Positions 1 to 11,640 are shown, numbered from the stretch's first letter. The stretch is DNA of 64,000 nt from Diplonema papillatum (GCA_030068145.1 JAPJBO010000009.1:248001-312000), one strand, 5' to 3'. Translations and numbers: made by a program. Notes: generated by a model not told the origin, from the letters alone.

Positions 1-400
1 TATAGAGGTAAGGGGCAAATCCAATACAAACACAATCTGATTTGTTCTTCGCTTACACCACCGTGTGTCGTTTTCTCACTCAGGACTTTGACCTGTTGTG
101 TTTGTGTGATTTGTCGTGTAGGGGTAAACCCGCATAACCTCACGTCCGTTCAACACGTGGTTCGGTAGTTACAGCACTTGGGATCCCTTCTGTTCTTTGT
201 CGGGCAGCATCGTCGAGCATTTTCTTTCAAGCTGGCGCTTATGTAAAAACATTCTGTGGCCTTACTACTAAAACGGATCAGCAGCAGCTGATCATTATAT
301 CAGTCAACCCTGCTGGTTGAGAGAGCCTTGTGGGGATTAAGACGCCCCCCCTCCCCGTGTAAAGGACGATGCTAGGGAAGAAGAGAAGAAGAAAAAAAAG
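1..400. other. No gene seen
   Basis: I see no coding signal, RNA gene or clear repeat here; only the A/G-rich stretch from about 365 leads into the tandem repeat block that follows. Confidence 0.5.
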
Positions 401-1220
401 ACAGGCGTTCGTTTTGTTTGTGCGTACCGGGAGTTAATCGTTTCCCTATTTGCGGTTTCCCGTTTCATTTTTCAAGCGTTTATTGTTTAGAGGTTCGGAT
501 TTTCAGTTTGAGAATTCTAATCAACCCCCAAAATACGTTGTCGATGTTTTTTCATAGCCTGCACAATACATTGTGAGGCAGCCCGCAAGTTTGTTAGCAG
601 TGAGATATTCGTAGCGTTTATTGTGGACCATTGAGGCTGTGAGGCGGCTTTTTAGGACATGAACCACATGGATTCGCAGTGAGCTAATAGAACTAAAAAA
701 AGACAGGCGCTCCGTTTTGTTTGTGCGTGCCGGTTGATCGTTTTCCCACTTGTAGTTACCCTGTGTGTATTCAGGTAAGGAATTCTGATCAACCACCAAA
801 ACACGCTGCCTACGTCTTTTTAGTCTGCGCAATACATTGAAGGGCAACCCACAAGATTGCTAGTATTAAAAAGACAGGCACTTCGTTTTGTTTGTGCGTG
901 CCGGTTGATCGTTTTTCCCACTCGTATTTACCCTGCGTATATTCAGGTAAGGAATTCTGATCAACCATCAAAACACGCTGTCTACGTCTTTTTTGGCCTG
1001 CACAATACATTGAAGGGCAACCCGCAAGAATTGTTAGTACTAAAAAAAAGGCGCTTCGTTTTGCTTGTGTGTGCCGGATAATCTATTTTCCTCTTGCTTT
1101 CACGCGGTTTAACCTTCGTAGGAATTCTGAACAACCGCCACCGGCGCGCCGTGTCAGCCGTGGCAACACACTTTTGGGCAACCGTGGCTTTGTTAGCACC
1201 GTCGCCTTGTAAAAAAGGCA
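400..1220 (+). repeat. Tandem block of a SINE-like ~170-bp repeat (family R1)
   Basis: Four related copies start near 403, 700, 874 and 1053. Each has the order: AAAAGACAGGCG, TTTGTTTGTGCGTGCCGG, a TTACCCTG...CAGGTAA foldback, GGAATTCTGATCAACC, CGTCTTTTT, CTGCACAATACATTG, GGGCAACCCGCAAGA, TTAGTACTAAAAA. The first copy is the most diverged. Single copies of the same unit occur at 17,640-17,805 and 21,228-21,345, and a partial one near 14,360-14,425. The A-rich junction between units looks like a retroposon tail, but I see no convincing pol III A or B box, so the SINE label is tentative. Confidence 0.75.
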
Positions 1221-1335
1221 CTGCGCGTGAAACACGGTGAGAAAAGACAAACTCAAGGGGCCTTGTGCTTATTTCGACGGAGGCTGCACTATCCCCAGAG
1301 TTACCTGTGTGCTTGTTAGAGGTAACGTTCGCTTT

Positions 1336-1400
1336 TTCAGAGTGAAAGTTCGCTTGAAACTCCGGGGTTTTAAAGTCTCCGGGTGACCTTCGTCGTTAAG
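1336..1400 (+). repeat. Dispersed repeat family R2 (GTAAGTTCGCTT..CCGGGG)
   Basis: A short unit reading AGAGTGAAAGTTCGCTTGAA, then CTCCGGGGTTTTAAAGTCTCC and GGGTGACC. Related copies lie at 6,966-7,060, 7,587-7,690, 11,775-11,830, 14,143-14,225 and weakly at 19,095-19,135. Function unknown. Confidence 0.6.
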
Positions 1401-1944
1401 GGAAGATATTCTTTGTGCTCTGAGTGTCGTAAGAGTGGTACACGAGGTAAGAGGATCGGTGGGTACCTAGAGATCTTGGGTAGGGAGAGGGGTTAGAAGC
1501 GTCTGCACGCCGCGAGAGTAGGAGAAAGAAGTGCGTAGTTTGATTGTGCGTGCCTGTTGCCATGTGCAGTGTTTATTGTGACAAACAGACTGAGAAGTGT
1601 AAACTTTCTCCACCTGTACCGTACCGTTCGCCGGGGGGCAGACCCCCCGGACCCCCCTTGAAAGATTCTGGTGCTCCCCTGGAGAAAAGCTTCTCAGTCT
1701 CAGAAAGTTGGTCGAGAAACCGAGGCAGAAACGAAGCTAGTAACCTGCGCAGCACAGGGGAAAAAAATTTGGGGGGCACGAAAAAAAAAAAAAGTCCAAA
1801 AGCAGGTTTTGGAATTCCTCACCAAAAGTGAGGTAAGCCGGAGCACTGCACAGCAATCCAAAAAAAAAAAAAAAAAAAACCAATCCGCCTTTGAAGGCCT
1901 ACCCAGTTTCAAACCCAGCGACTCGTGCTGCCGCAAGGAGTTAA

Positions 1945-2112
1945 CCAACTTGGCTCGTCGAGGGAATACGGGACTATCACCCTCTGTGGACACCCCATTC
2001 CAGGAGACTTACCTCGACGCCAGTTGCGTCCCCAAGCAGCTTGCGCCACATTCTCCGGATATCCGTAGAACACCGGTTCAGGCTTGAGCTCCGCCCCGTT
2101 CACTCGCCGCTA
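1945..2112 (-). pseudogene. 28S rRNA fragment, 5' (D1) region
   Basis: Read on the minus strand, this contains the near-universal GCGGCGAGTGAACGG followed by GAGCTCAAGCCTGAA, and about 100 bases later AGAGGGTGATAGTCCCGTA, which match the order and spacing of the 5' part of eukaryotic 28S rRNA (known sequence, recalled not searched). The surrounding rRNA is absent. A second diverged copy of the same piece lies at 39,875-40,020 on the other strand. It is a dispersed pseudogene fragment. Confidence 0.75.
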
Positions 2113-2204
2113 CACTACAGCCCGCAGCGCTTCAACAGCGCTGTGCTGCTGACCGCTGTGGGAAGGGAGTGATTCCATGCACAGGATCGACACAAGCGTC
2201 TTGC

Positions 2205-2350
2205 AGTTTACTGAGGGAATCGGAGCAAGCCGCATGGCTAGATGAGCACGACCACCTCGAATCGACACCAGGAGAATTCGGGTGGAGCTGGCTTCTATGA
2301 ACTAGCCCGAACCAACAGGATCAAAGAATGTCAGTCATCCGCTTTGGGTT
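2205..2350 (+). repeat. Dispersed repeat family R5
   Basis: CAGTTTACTGAGGGAATC through GGATCAAAGAATGTCAGTC is repeated in diverged form at 7,808-7,985 inside intron 3 of the sulfite oxidase gene. A shorter internal duplication follows (GAGGGGCCAGAAGACGCCAG near 2,430 and GAGGCCAGAAGACGTCAG near 2,658). Confidence 0.55.
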
Positions 2351-2759
2351 CACCTTTTGTTTGAGATGGAGATGCACGAGCCCGACCGGAGGAAGGGGTC
2401 GACAAAAGCCCCATAGAGCCAAGCCAGTGCGAGGGGCCAGAAGACGCCAGCTCCAATTCTTACTCTCGCTTTTTCCCGTGGGGCCTTGTCGTACCGAATT
2501 GCACCCGGTCGTCGGCTCTCTCACGGATTTGCCTCGTTTGGCAATGTCTGGAATACAGTTTGCTTGCCCAAGCCACCCAAACTTTAAACCAATCACACCC
2601 TGAAGGCCGTGTGAACTTCTCTTATCGATGCAGATTATCGCCACAGAGCCAGCAGTGCGCGAGGCCAGAAGACGTCAGCACCAATTCTCCCCAGAGTCCC
2701 CAACCCTCTGACCTGTTTTTCCTCTGATGCTGGACAACCAATTATTTCTCTTATTCTTC

Positions 2760-3560
2760 CTCTGCAAAGGCGAAATGTGGACATCATGAGGGGGGCCCAC
2801 GCAGCTTTAAGGTGTGACCCATAAAAAATGGAATTTCAAGCGAACTTTAACTCTAAAAAAGAGAAAGTTTCCCTTCTACTTTCTCCTACTCTCGCGGTGT
2901 ACGGGTTTGGGACAAAACTACAAGCGGTGGGTGCTCAAGCTTTTCCGGAAACCTTTAAACATGTTGCGGATGTTGCCCCACATTGTCAGCATCTTATTTT
3001 TCTTCAAATGCACACCTGCTTTGTTAAGAAAACTTGAGGGGCCCAAAATCGCGAGGAAGGAAGTATTTACACGAAAAGAGACGGTCAGACGGTACCAAGA
3101 AGACAGACAGTCACCTACTGCGGCACCATACTGAGGAGGGCCTACCGTAAGTAAGGTATGTGGACAATGGCCGAAACCACCAATGACGTAAATCATTGCC
3201 ACGAGTAGATGCAGACCAGAGATCACATGGAACAAGGCACTTGTGTCGACTCGGAGAGAATCTGTCAAGAAATCCGGGGCTGCTTCTGAGCCTCGACTCT
3301 CTTTCTCAGCTTCAGCCCCCAACTTCTACCCGCCAGCCCAACATGCCCAGCAGAGAGTAGACCGTGATGCAGGGCTTTGGCTACACGATACCACCAATCG
3401 GAAAAAGGTGAGGAATTCCTCATGAGGAATTCCTAATTCCTCGCACTTTTTCGTTAGCGGGAGCACTGATGCTGTGAGCCAATCGGCAAGTATCCCTCTG
3501 CGACTGAATATCTCCTAGTCGACCGCGCAGTGGTCGAAGGATGCAAAGAAGTGTGAAAAG
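2760..3560. other. No gene seen; short palindrome
   Basis: No coding sequence is supported. Around 3,410-3,450 there is a palindromic run built on GAGGAATTCCTCATGAGGAATTC-like sequence. Confidence 0.4.
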
Positions 3561-3771
3561 AGGGCGCCAGCGTGTTTCTCTTGCGGGGTTTCACGGCAGG
3601 CTTGGAGCGGGGGGTGGCTTCGTGTCCCCTGGCGACGACTTACGCCGTGCGTCTGGTACCGTGTCGCCGGTCCGCCGATGAGCGGGCCGCAAAGCGATGG
3701 CGCCAGTCACGCATTTTTGGCACCAGCGAAACGTGCCAGAAGGAAGGTTTCTTTTCTTTCGAGGGTTCCAA

Positions 3772-4040
3772 GGTGCCAGGGAAAGCCTGCTACACGGGAG
3801 CCAAGTTTCACGTGTTCGGCGGTACTGCAGGGCCACGGGCCTACGGTCAAATGGCTACCGATTTCCCAAACTAAGCATCAAGGCGTGGCGCACCTTGGGG
3901 TTAGGCACTCGTGCTGAACACAAGCTCGTCGTCAGCCACAGGGCAGAGCGGACGGGGGTTGTAGCACTGTGCTGCCTCCGACTCAAGCTTTGCAAGCTGC
4001 TGGTTGACCGTCACGTTCCTGGACCCGGAGCGGCCTTTTT
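3772..4040 (+). repeat. Dispersed ~270-bp repeat family R3
   Basis: The unit begins near GGGAAAGCCTGCTACACGGG and ends near GACCGTCACGTTCCTGGACC. A close copy lies at 11,888-12,168 on the same strand and another at 9,432-9,670 in the opposite orientation, inside intron 2 of sulfite oxidase. No open frame is shared between copies, so it looks like a non-coding interspersed element. Confidence 0.75.
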
Positions 4041-4216
4041 CTTTTATGTCTTCTTTTCTTTCGAGGATTCCCTCGTCGTTACTTTGCTTTAGTTTTGTGT
4101 TCGTTTTTTTTAGACTGTTTCGAGCTTTAAGGATCCGTGGTTTGTGTCTACCTTTTTTTCGGAATTACTTTTTAAAATGAAGCTTTTTTTATTGAAGATT
4201 GCTGTTGCGTGGGGGG

Positions 4217-4306
4217 GTTGCAAGAACGTGCTTCGAATGGTCAGTGTGCTCAACACCGCACTGGTTTTATGTGCACCGTGTTTCGGTTCTTTAAGCCACG
4301 GACAAT
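4217..4306 (+). repeat. Dispersed repeat family R9
   Basis: TTGCAAGAACGTGCTT..CAACACCGCACTGG..CGTGTTTCGG..TAAGCCACGGACA recurs at 29,617-29,702 and 63,062-63,155 on the same strand. Confidence 0.65.
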
Positions 4307-4309
4307 AAT

Positions 4310-5620
4310 AATAATAAGGCGAGGGGATATCTTAGTTTAGTGTTTGGGCAGAAAGCTACCCAAAGGGAGGGGAATCGCTGAAGCCGGCGGCCGCGTCTTT
4401 AAAACAAGAGGGTTCCTTGCATTTTTTAGAGTGAACGCAAGTCTCCGTTTGACTTGTGAGGCGCGGGGGCAAGGGGGGGGGGTTTCCTCTTTTGTGTTTC
4501 CGGCTTCCGAGGAATAGTTGAGTCACAGCCGTTTGGAAACAAGCCGTCTGACAAATGACTGCTCACGCTGCTGTCCTGCGCGCGATGCCGTAGTAGGTGG
4601 CAGGTTGTCTATTTGGTATCGATTTGAGCAACGCTTCCCTCTGTTCTTTCGGAACCTTTTTTCGCAGCAGCAAAGAGTCGAGTGCAAGGGTTTCTTCGCG
4701 CGCCCGGGAGGTTGCCGGCCGGCAAACGGGAAGGCTACTTGTATGCTATCAGCGTGATCCCTTCGGTACATCGAGCGAAGAGAAACTGTTGTGGTACGGT
4801 TTTCTTCGCTTTACGAACGTGAAGTGTGGGAGGAAATGAGAAGCTCGTCACCGCAAACCGTGGCGGGTTCTATACGTAGAAACCATCAGGCACTGCGTCC
4901 AACAAGAACAACTCTCGATCATCATCCGTTTTGTATCAACCGCGGGTGCGAGGGACGAGCTCTTTACGCGTTACCCATACAGTGTTGGTAGAATGTATTT
5001 GTCAGCGTACTACCTGCAACTTACTAACAGGTGAGTTGCACTATTTAGCGCAAAAAAAAGTAACAAGTGCAGACCATGCTAAAAATAAAAGCATTAGACT
5101 GTTTCTTGTGTCGATTCTTAAAGAGAGTCGGCGTGTCTGTAGCCGCTTCCTACGGTGGTTCGTGTACGACAGCCTGTTCTGACCAGGGCTTCCGCTCCAC
5201 GCGTGGACAGCGTGGATTTCCACACGTTAATTTCTTTAGGATTTTTCCCCCCCCACGTGTGCTTCCTCGTGTGGATCCACAGGTACCCCATGTGGGTTTT
5301 GATTTATTTTTGTATAACATGCTTTGCATCCTGGCTGAGTCTGGCGAGATATACTCCCCTCCGGGAAGAAATACTCAGACTGGGTCGAGCCTGAGTCGGA
5401 AGTTTACTATACTGGAAGCGCATGGTGTGGCGTCAAACGTTTCGTCGACCTGAACTCATATCCTAGAGGTGGTTTCAGGTGGCGGTTGATCATCGATCAG
5501 AGGGTCCTACGTGGGCGGATCAGTTCCTCACACATTGCACTCGGCTATAAAACAATGAGAAGCAGGCACACGGGACGTTCTTGCACGGGTTAGAGGAGAC
5601 CGCAGAGACGTAGCTGTGCT
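4310..5620. other. No gene seen
   Basis: Only short frames without protein-like composition are present. I see no RNA gene or clear mobile element. Confidence 0.4.
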
Positions 5621-5737
5621 GGACCGGCTAGGTGCAGCCCTCCCCGTGGCCGGCGTTGCGTCGATACGGAGAGAATGCGCGCAGCCGGATACAATGGAAG
5701 CTCCGCGGTAGCTCTTCCGTCACAGCACCGTCGGGTA

Positions 5738-5955
5738 CTTCTGGCATGTTCGTGGTTGTGTTGCAAATCCTCAACGGGGATCCCAGGATGCAGCCATTGT
5801 ACCGAATGGCATCTTCGTGATTGTGTGCTGCAATTCCTCAACGGGGATCCCAGGATAGCTGCCATTGCACCGTGGTACTTCTGCCATGTTCGTGGTTGTG
5901 TGCTGCAACTCCGTTATTAACGGGGGGACCCCAGGAGGGGCAGCCATTTTTCGTC
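5738..5955 (+). repeat. About three tandem copies of a ~75-bp repeat
   Basis: The unit includes TTCGTGGTTGTGTGCTGCAA, TCCTCAACGGGGATCCCAGGA and GCAGCCATT. The third copy is more diverged (CCGTTATTAACGGGGGGACC). The array ends about 115 bases beyond the stop codon of the sulfite oxidase gene and may lie in its 3' UTR. Confidence 0.7.
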
Positions 5956-6070
5956 GCTGTCCAGCAAAACTACGTGACAGAGGGGTGGGCCCCCTTACCC
6001 CGCAGTTGGGAAACGCGTGCCTGCGACTCGTCGGCCGCTTGATCGACAGGAGGGGACAGAATGGAGGCCC

Positions 6071-9000
6071 TCATTCGTCCCGTTTGATGTGGATGCAATG
6101 CCACGAGTTGTTGAGCAGCCCCCGCAGGTTCCAGATGCCCTTCGGCGTCTCCGGCTGCGTGTCGTTCGCGGTGTTGACTGCCTTCGCGCAGAGCTCGAAC
6201 TCCTTCTTCTTCAGCGACACGGGCACTTCGGCCCTCCAGAGCGTCCACGCCCACTGCTGCGGCATCGGGCGGTCGATCAGCTTGCCGTAGGTCTTGTTGC
6301 CCTCGGTTTTGCCCTCGTCGGTTTCGTACAGTTCGGCCGGGATCCACGTGTTCCCGTTGTCGGGGGTCACATCGACGCGGTGAATGCCGCGGCCGCCGCC
6401 GCCGCAGGCGTAGCCGGATGCGATGACCGTCTCCTGGTCGGCTTTGATCCCCTCGCTGTCGTCCGGGATCAGGATCGCGGACTGCACGGGCATCTCCTTC
6501 ACGGGCGGCGCCTCCTTCGCAGCGGCGGCAGCCGTCAAGCGGTCGAGGAAGGAAGGCCCGATGTTCTTGTAGTCCTTCTGCTGCCAGATGCTCTGCGACT
6601 CCTTCTCCGACACCTCGATCGAGTTGAGCCACTTCACTGACCGCGCCCCCACCAGGCCCGGCACCACCACGCGCAGGGGGAAGCCGTGGTCCTTCGGCAG
6701 CTCGGTCCCGTTCATCTCCCACGCCAGGATCACGTCCGCCTCCGCGTCCGTCGCCCGGTCGTAAGAGATCGACGCGCCGTACTTCCCGTCCGGGCCGCCG
6801 TCGTGCCCTTCGAAGACGACGTGCTTCCAGCCCTTCTTCCGCGCGCCGTCGTCTGTCACGCCCACCTTCCGCAGAACGTCCGCCAGCCGCACGCCCGTCC
6901 ACGTCGCCGTCGAAATCGCCCCCGTGTCCCACATCAACCCGTCGACAGATCTGCGGTATTACTAGAGTGTAAGTTCGCTTAAAGTTTCCGGGGTGGTTTT
7001 AAAGCCGTCGGGTGACCATTGTCGGACTTACTTAAAGGTTCTTTTAAGGTATCGTATACTAGTGTGCTGCGGTGGTTGTGCTTGCGTGTGTGTGTGTGTG
7101 ATCTCAGTAATGGGTAACCTGAGCGGAGTCTAGCCAGCGTGTGTGTGTCTTTATTGCCTACTTTATTATTGTTGCAAAGTGCTTATATGGCCTGATTTTG
7201 TAGTCCTTCTGCTGCCAGATGCTCTGCGACTCCTTCTCCGACACCTCGATCGAGTTCATCCCCTTTACCGACCGCGCCCCGGCACCACCACGCGCAGGGG
7301 GAAGCCGTGGTCCTTCGGCAGCTCGGTCCCGTTCATCTCCCACGCCAGGATCACGTCCGCCTCCGCGTCCGTCGCCCGGTCGTAAGAGATCGACGCGCCG
7401 TACTTCCCGTCCGGGCCGCCGTCGTGCCCTTCGAAGACGACGTGCTTCCAGCCCTTCTTCCGCGCGCCGTCGTCTGTCACGCCCACCTTCCGCAGAACGT
7501 CCGCCAGCCGCACGCCCGTCCACGTCGCCGTCGAAATCGCTCCCGTGTCCCACATCAACCCGTCGACAGATCTGCGGTATTACTAGAGTGTAAGTTCGCT
7601 TAAAGTTTCCGGGGTGGTTTTAAAGCCTTCGGGTGACCATTGTCGTTCTACCTTGTCGGTTCCTTTAAGGTATCGTATACTAATGCGCGTCGTATCTGCG
7701 GTAGTGAGTGGCAGTGGGTGTGCTTGTGCGTCTTTGTTGCCTATTTTATTATTTGGCTGTTTCGAGTTTTTAAGAAGTCGGCTTATTGAGGTATTCGAGC
7801 TTTAAGTGATGCAGTTTACTCCGGGGAATAGAAGCAAGGCGCATGGCTCTATGAGCACGACCACCCCGAGCCGACCCCAGGAGAACTTGGGGTGCGGGTC
7901 TTCTGCGACTGTACCAATGCGGTAGCACTCCCGAACTCTCCCGCACCAACAGGAATAAAGAAAGCCAGTCGCTCCTTCCTTGTTCTTTTTGCACCGTTGA
8001 CCGTTGAGGCGGAGTGGGTTATTGAAGGGCAAATATATTTTTGCATAAGCACCTGCTTTGTAGGAAATGCTTGAGGAGACTGCCAGTTGCGATAGATCAA
8101 AGGAGGTAAATGTGCTGTAGCCCACACGAAACACTGGTAAATCTGGGTTTAGTGGCGTTCAACAAAAAAGACCCACTTTTTTGTAGTTGTATTGTTTTCT
8201 CCCCCTCTAGCCTCCTTCGAAATGAGCACAAGGCAGTCCCTCGAGTATTTCCCTTCACTGGGATGGCAGCCGTGACGAAACTAGCTTCTTCGTATCACAT
8301 GCGGAGAGAGAGAGAGAGTGAGTGGAGAGAACGACAATGAGGGTTTGGAGGAGGACGCGGCGTGCGTCGGGGCCCGTGAGGAAGCACCGGCCACCTTGCT
8401 AGATAAAACCTGCCTTGGAAGAGGCTCCTTATTACTCGCGGGGGTAGGCACCCCTGCAGAGGCCCTCTTCCGTGTGCTTCCACACGGAAGGAACACTAGG
8501 CACTAGGAACTTTTCAAAGACCGCGGAGGTCAGCGAACCGGAGCTACCGGAGAGGGTGTGTGTGCGTTGTGTGGTAACCTGATACGTGTGTGTGTGCGCG
8601 ATGATGTGGGTTTGCGTGGCAGCCTGATACGTGTGCGCTGGCTGTTACAAGCTTGATGCTCCGCATGGATGCTTGGTGCCGTGTGCCGTGGGCACCGCCC
8701 GCTACACACGGGGATTCGTTTGCGACAATAAAACCTCGGAGGGAAAGAGACTGCGTGTTTATCCCACTCAAGAAAGAAAATCTGGCAATCCTTGAGATCG
8801 TCCGTGTTGAGTCAAACTAAGGGACACAAAGACACATACCGCAATGAGCTCATGCCTCGCCTTCGGTTCCCGGCGCACTGCAGGGTGACGGGCACGGTAA
8901 CTTGGGGAAATTTCCGCAGGTCGTCGAGCGTGAACTTCTTCTCGATGCGACCGAACTTCACGGACACCGCGTATCCCTCCTTCTGCACGTGCGGCACCGG

Positions 9001-11640
9001 CAGATGGTTCCGGACGTAGAAGATGTCGTTCGGGGTGAAGAAGGACAGCGCCAGCAGGTCCCTGGGCGGTTCCGAGTTGAACGGCCTCATCGAGAGCACC
9101 TGCATCGCCGGGTGCCGGGGAGGCTCGTTGGCGTACGGGTCGGCCGCCGCGTCTTTGAGCTGCTTCACCCTGTCTTGCGCATTGACGTTGCCGATTCTCA
9201 TGGACTCCAGCAGCTTCAGCGTGATGTCTGACTCTCGGTGGACCTGCAGTTCGTGATCGAAGTAGGATAGGGTATCGAGCTCAATATGCAATGTGACCGA
9301 ATCTGCAACTCTCCTGGAAAAGGCCCCCTATCTTAACCGCGTTGGCTAGCCAGGTTTGTGACTAATGAGACCGACGCTTAGTACAACTCCGCTGTGAATT
9401 TAGTCGTGGCCTCCCCCCCGAGAGAAGGAAAGGAAAAAGGCCGATCCTGGTTCCAGGAACGTGACGGTCAACCACAGCTTGCAAAGCTTGAGTCGGAGGC
9501 AGCTCAGTGCTACAACCCGTCCGCTCTGCCCTGTGGCTGACCGTCTCGACGAGCGTGTGTTCAGCGCAAGCGCCAAGCCCCAAGGTGCGCCACGCCTTGA
9601 TGCTTTAGTTTTGGAAATCGTTAGCCATTTACCCCGTAGGCCCGTGGCTCTGTCCACCACAGTCATCATACTATCCCCTAGAGCTGCATCAAAAATTGCC
9701 TGGAGCTTTATTCTTCGGTCTATCACGGTCTATCAGGAGGGATGGATCGGCTTGGCCTTCCTCAAAGGTGCTGGATTCGATGAGGTTAATAGCCTAAGTT
9801 ATTCCAGCTTTGAGGGATGTTCCCCGGTAGGACAAGAGGGAACCTTAGTGGTAGGTAGAGTACCTGGTAAATCTGCCAGAATGGCTCGATCGACGAACCG
9901 GCGGCAAGCAGGATCTTTTCGCCCCCAGGATGCGCGTCTACGAAATCTGTGATGTCGTACACTCCGTCCGCAAAGGTCACCCAGATGCCGGTATCCGCGG
10001 CCTTGTGCTTCATGATCTCTGCCACCTGTGTTGAACGGTTGGAAGTGTTTGCAAGACTGCAATTGGCGTGACTTGAAAGTATGCCTTCGTCCTTTCGTCC
10101 TTTCGCTATCCTTATGACAGACTTTTGCGTTGACGCATCCACACTGGTAGGTTGTTACCTTTTCACCTGGACCGTCTTGAGTCGGGGATCTTCATGTGAA
10201 GCACGGACATGTAAACTGTAACAGCGACGTGAGTTTCAGTATGGCGTGGTTCGCTCATTGCAGTGTCTTCACAGCCTTGAAGGAAAATACTCGAGGGGCG
10301 GCCTTGTGCTTACTTCGAAGAAGGCTGGAGCAGTGATGGCTGCGCACGCGTGCCCACCGATTTTCAGAAAAGAGCGCACGGCCACACGGCGCGCGCACGT
10401 GCACCGCTGGCTCGGTGTAGTCAAAGAGTGAGGGGCGGCAGTTTTCCTAAGCCTTGCACACGTGTGAGACTCCTTGGTCCGTGTTTCAAGACGGGTAGTA
10501 GAAGATCGCTGTGTCTGACATGAGGCCTGCGAACGGTTAACCACGTGAGGCCAGCGGGAGCAAGGACGTTGTCCGAAGACGCCGACACTTACCCTTCGCT
10601 GACGATGCCGCGGGTCACCTCCTCAACTCATTCCTATCCTGGTCGATCCGAGCAAACTGAGGCAGCCGGCAAGCCGTCTAACAGCTTGTGAAGTGGTAAA
10701 GTGTGGACAGGCCGATGCACGCTGCGACAACTAATTGGTGTCCTTTACCCTTCCGTCTCGGGTACTGTCCTTTCGACACTGTGGGCTATCTAACTGATGA
10801 CAGCACGTTAGCCGTGCGCACGGCATGCCGTGCGCGCACATCACTGGGCTTGAGGGGGAGAAACAATACAACCACAAAGTGGGTCTTTTTTGTTGAAACG
10901 TTTACGCCCGCCACTAAACCCAGATGTACCTGTGCATTATTGGATCATTGTTGCGGTGGTGGGGAATCATCGGCATGCTTTGATATTTCGCAACTGCCAG
11001 CCTCCTCAAGTCACAAAGCAGGGGTTTCGTTGACCGCACTACCTTGAGCCCACACATTGTGGCTAATAATACTCTCCTCCTCGCCCGTCTCGCTGCTCCG
11101 TACTCGCTCTCGTCCTTGCTGCTGCGTGATGCAAGATGGATGGTGCGTAACAAACGTAGAAAGGTCATGCAGAGATTATCGTGGGTATGCCACGACTTCA
11201 AGCGAGGGGTAAGATTACGGTGCTTTTCTCGGGAGCGACGGGGTAATAACGTTTGTACAAGTGTTAGTTCTCGTCGGAATAGTATTAATCTTCTAAGATC
11301 TTCGATTTTACACGATGATAAAATCCTCACTCCTATGCTTGTGTCCGTCACTCTCGTCCGCAGCTCCTGCTCTTCGTTGAAGCCAGAAAGCTGCTAATCT
11401 TGCTGCTGACCACTGAAGTGGCGCGCAAGTTTATTTTCCTACCAAGAAAAATGAAAAAAGAGGTTCATATACCGTGTATTCCGGCAGGTCCTTCCGGCGC
11501 GCGCCCGCCTCTTGCGGAACTTTGTACACGTCTGTAGGGATGGTCGGGACATCCTTCGACTGCTCAGCTCTAGTGACGCAGTACGCGCTGGCGCTGCCAG
11601 CAGCGAAGCCAAAGGCGACTTTCGCTGCCCTTCGGAACAT
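6071..11640 (-). CDS. SUOX: Sulfite oxidase, four exons
   Basis: It oxidises sulfite to sulfate using a molybdenum cofactor and a cytochrome b5 heme, in animals in the mitochondrial intermembrane space. I assemble exons at 11,640-11,473, 10,025-9,864, 9,243-8,840 and 6,950-6,071, all with GT-AG introns and together 1,614 nt, an exact 537-codon frame plus stop. Residues 1-56 begin [12 protein letters not shown], like a mitochondrial presequence. Cytochrome b5 (about 57-135) has heme ligands His88 in HPGG and His112. The molybdenum domain has the ligand Cys233 in LQCAGNRR, and GARSVKWL. The dimerisation domain carries [17 protein letters not shown] pyrimidine-rich tract followed by CAACAAG lies just upstream of the ATG. 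The introns hold repeats R2-R5, a 28S fragment and a broken exon copy. Family assignment is secure; exon ends are predicted by eye. Confidence 0.93.
7197..7571 (-). pseudogene. Broken duplicate of sulfite oxidase last exon, in intron 3
   Basis: This repeats the first part of the last exon almost letter for letter, including the 3' splice acceptor (CCGCAG before ATCTGTCGACGG) at 7,572-7,577. The whole duplicated block covers roughly 6,567-7,180 and 7,197-7,760 and includes the R2 repeat upstream of the exon. The copy lacks 10 bases present in the original (near 7,282), which shifts the frame at VVVPG, and homology stops after KDYK. If its acceptor were used, the transcript would be out of frame. 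Confidence 0.85.
7808..7985 (+). repeat. Repeat R5 copy in sulfite oxidase intron 3
   Basis: Diverged second copy of the 2,205-2,350 unit, here with GAGCACGACCACCCCGAGCC and GAACTTGGGGTGCGGG. Confidence 0.55.
8035..8268 (-). repeat. Dispersed ~230-bp repeat family R4
   Basis: Reads on the minus strand GGGAAATACTCGAGG..AATACAACTACAAA..TGGGTC..GTTCAACG..AAACCCAGATT..CTACAGCACATTTACC..CTGCTTTGTAGG. Other copies lie at 10,848-11,040 (intron 1 of sulfite oxidase) and 16,805-17,025, both on the plus strand. Confidence 0.7.
9432..9670 (-). repeat. Repeat R3 copy in sulfite oxidase intron 2
   Basis: Reverse complement of the 3,772-4,040 and 11,888-12,168 repeats; it fills much of the 620-bp intron. 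Confidence 0.75.
10440..10665 (-). pseudogene. 28S rRNA fragment, D2-D3 region, in sulfite oxidase intron 1
   Basis: On the minus strand it contains CCCGTCTTGAAACACGGACC and AAGGAGTCTCACACGTGTG, the highly conserved stretch of eukaryotic 28S rRNA. The sequence 5' of this on the same strand (10,521-10,665) still follows 28S order (GGATCGACCAGGATAGGAATG for the conserved GATAAATCC..AGGAATG). A copy of that second part is at 38,845-38,992. It sits on the sense strand of the intron. Confidence 0.75.
10848..11040 (+). repeat. Repeat R4 copy in sulfite oxidase intron 1
   Basis: Contains AATACAACCACAAAGTGGGTC and CAGCCTCCTCAAGTC..CAAAGCAGGGG, as in the 16,805-17,025 copy. Confidence 0.65.

Noticed and set aside
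5970-6932. 320-codon minus-strand frame overlapping the sulfite oxidase exon
   Set aside because: Arg/Gly-rich out-of-frame shadow; the exon frame carries the sulfite oxidase motifs.
7178-7190. GCTTATATGGCC beside the sulfite oxidase duplication as a piece of the MULE array
   Set aside because: Only 12 bases match and no second unit is present; probably coincidence.
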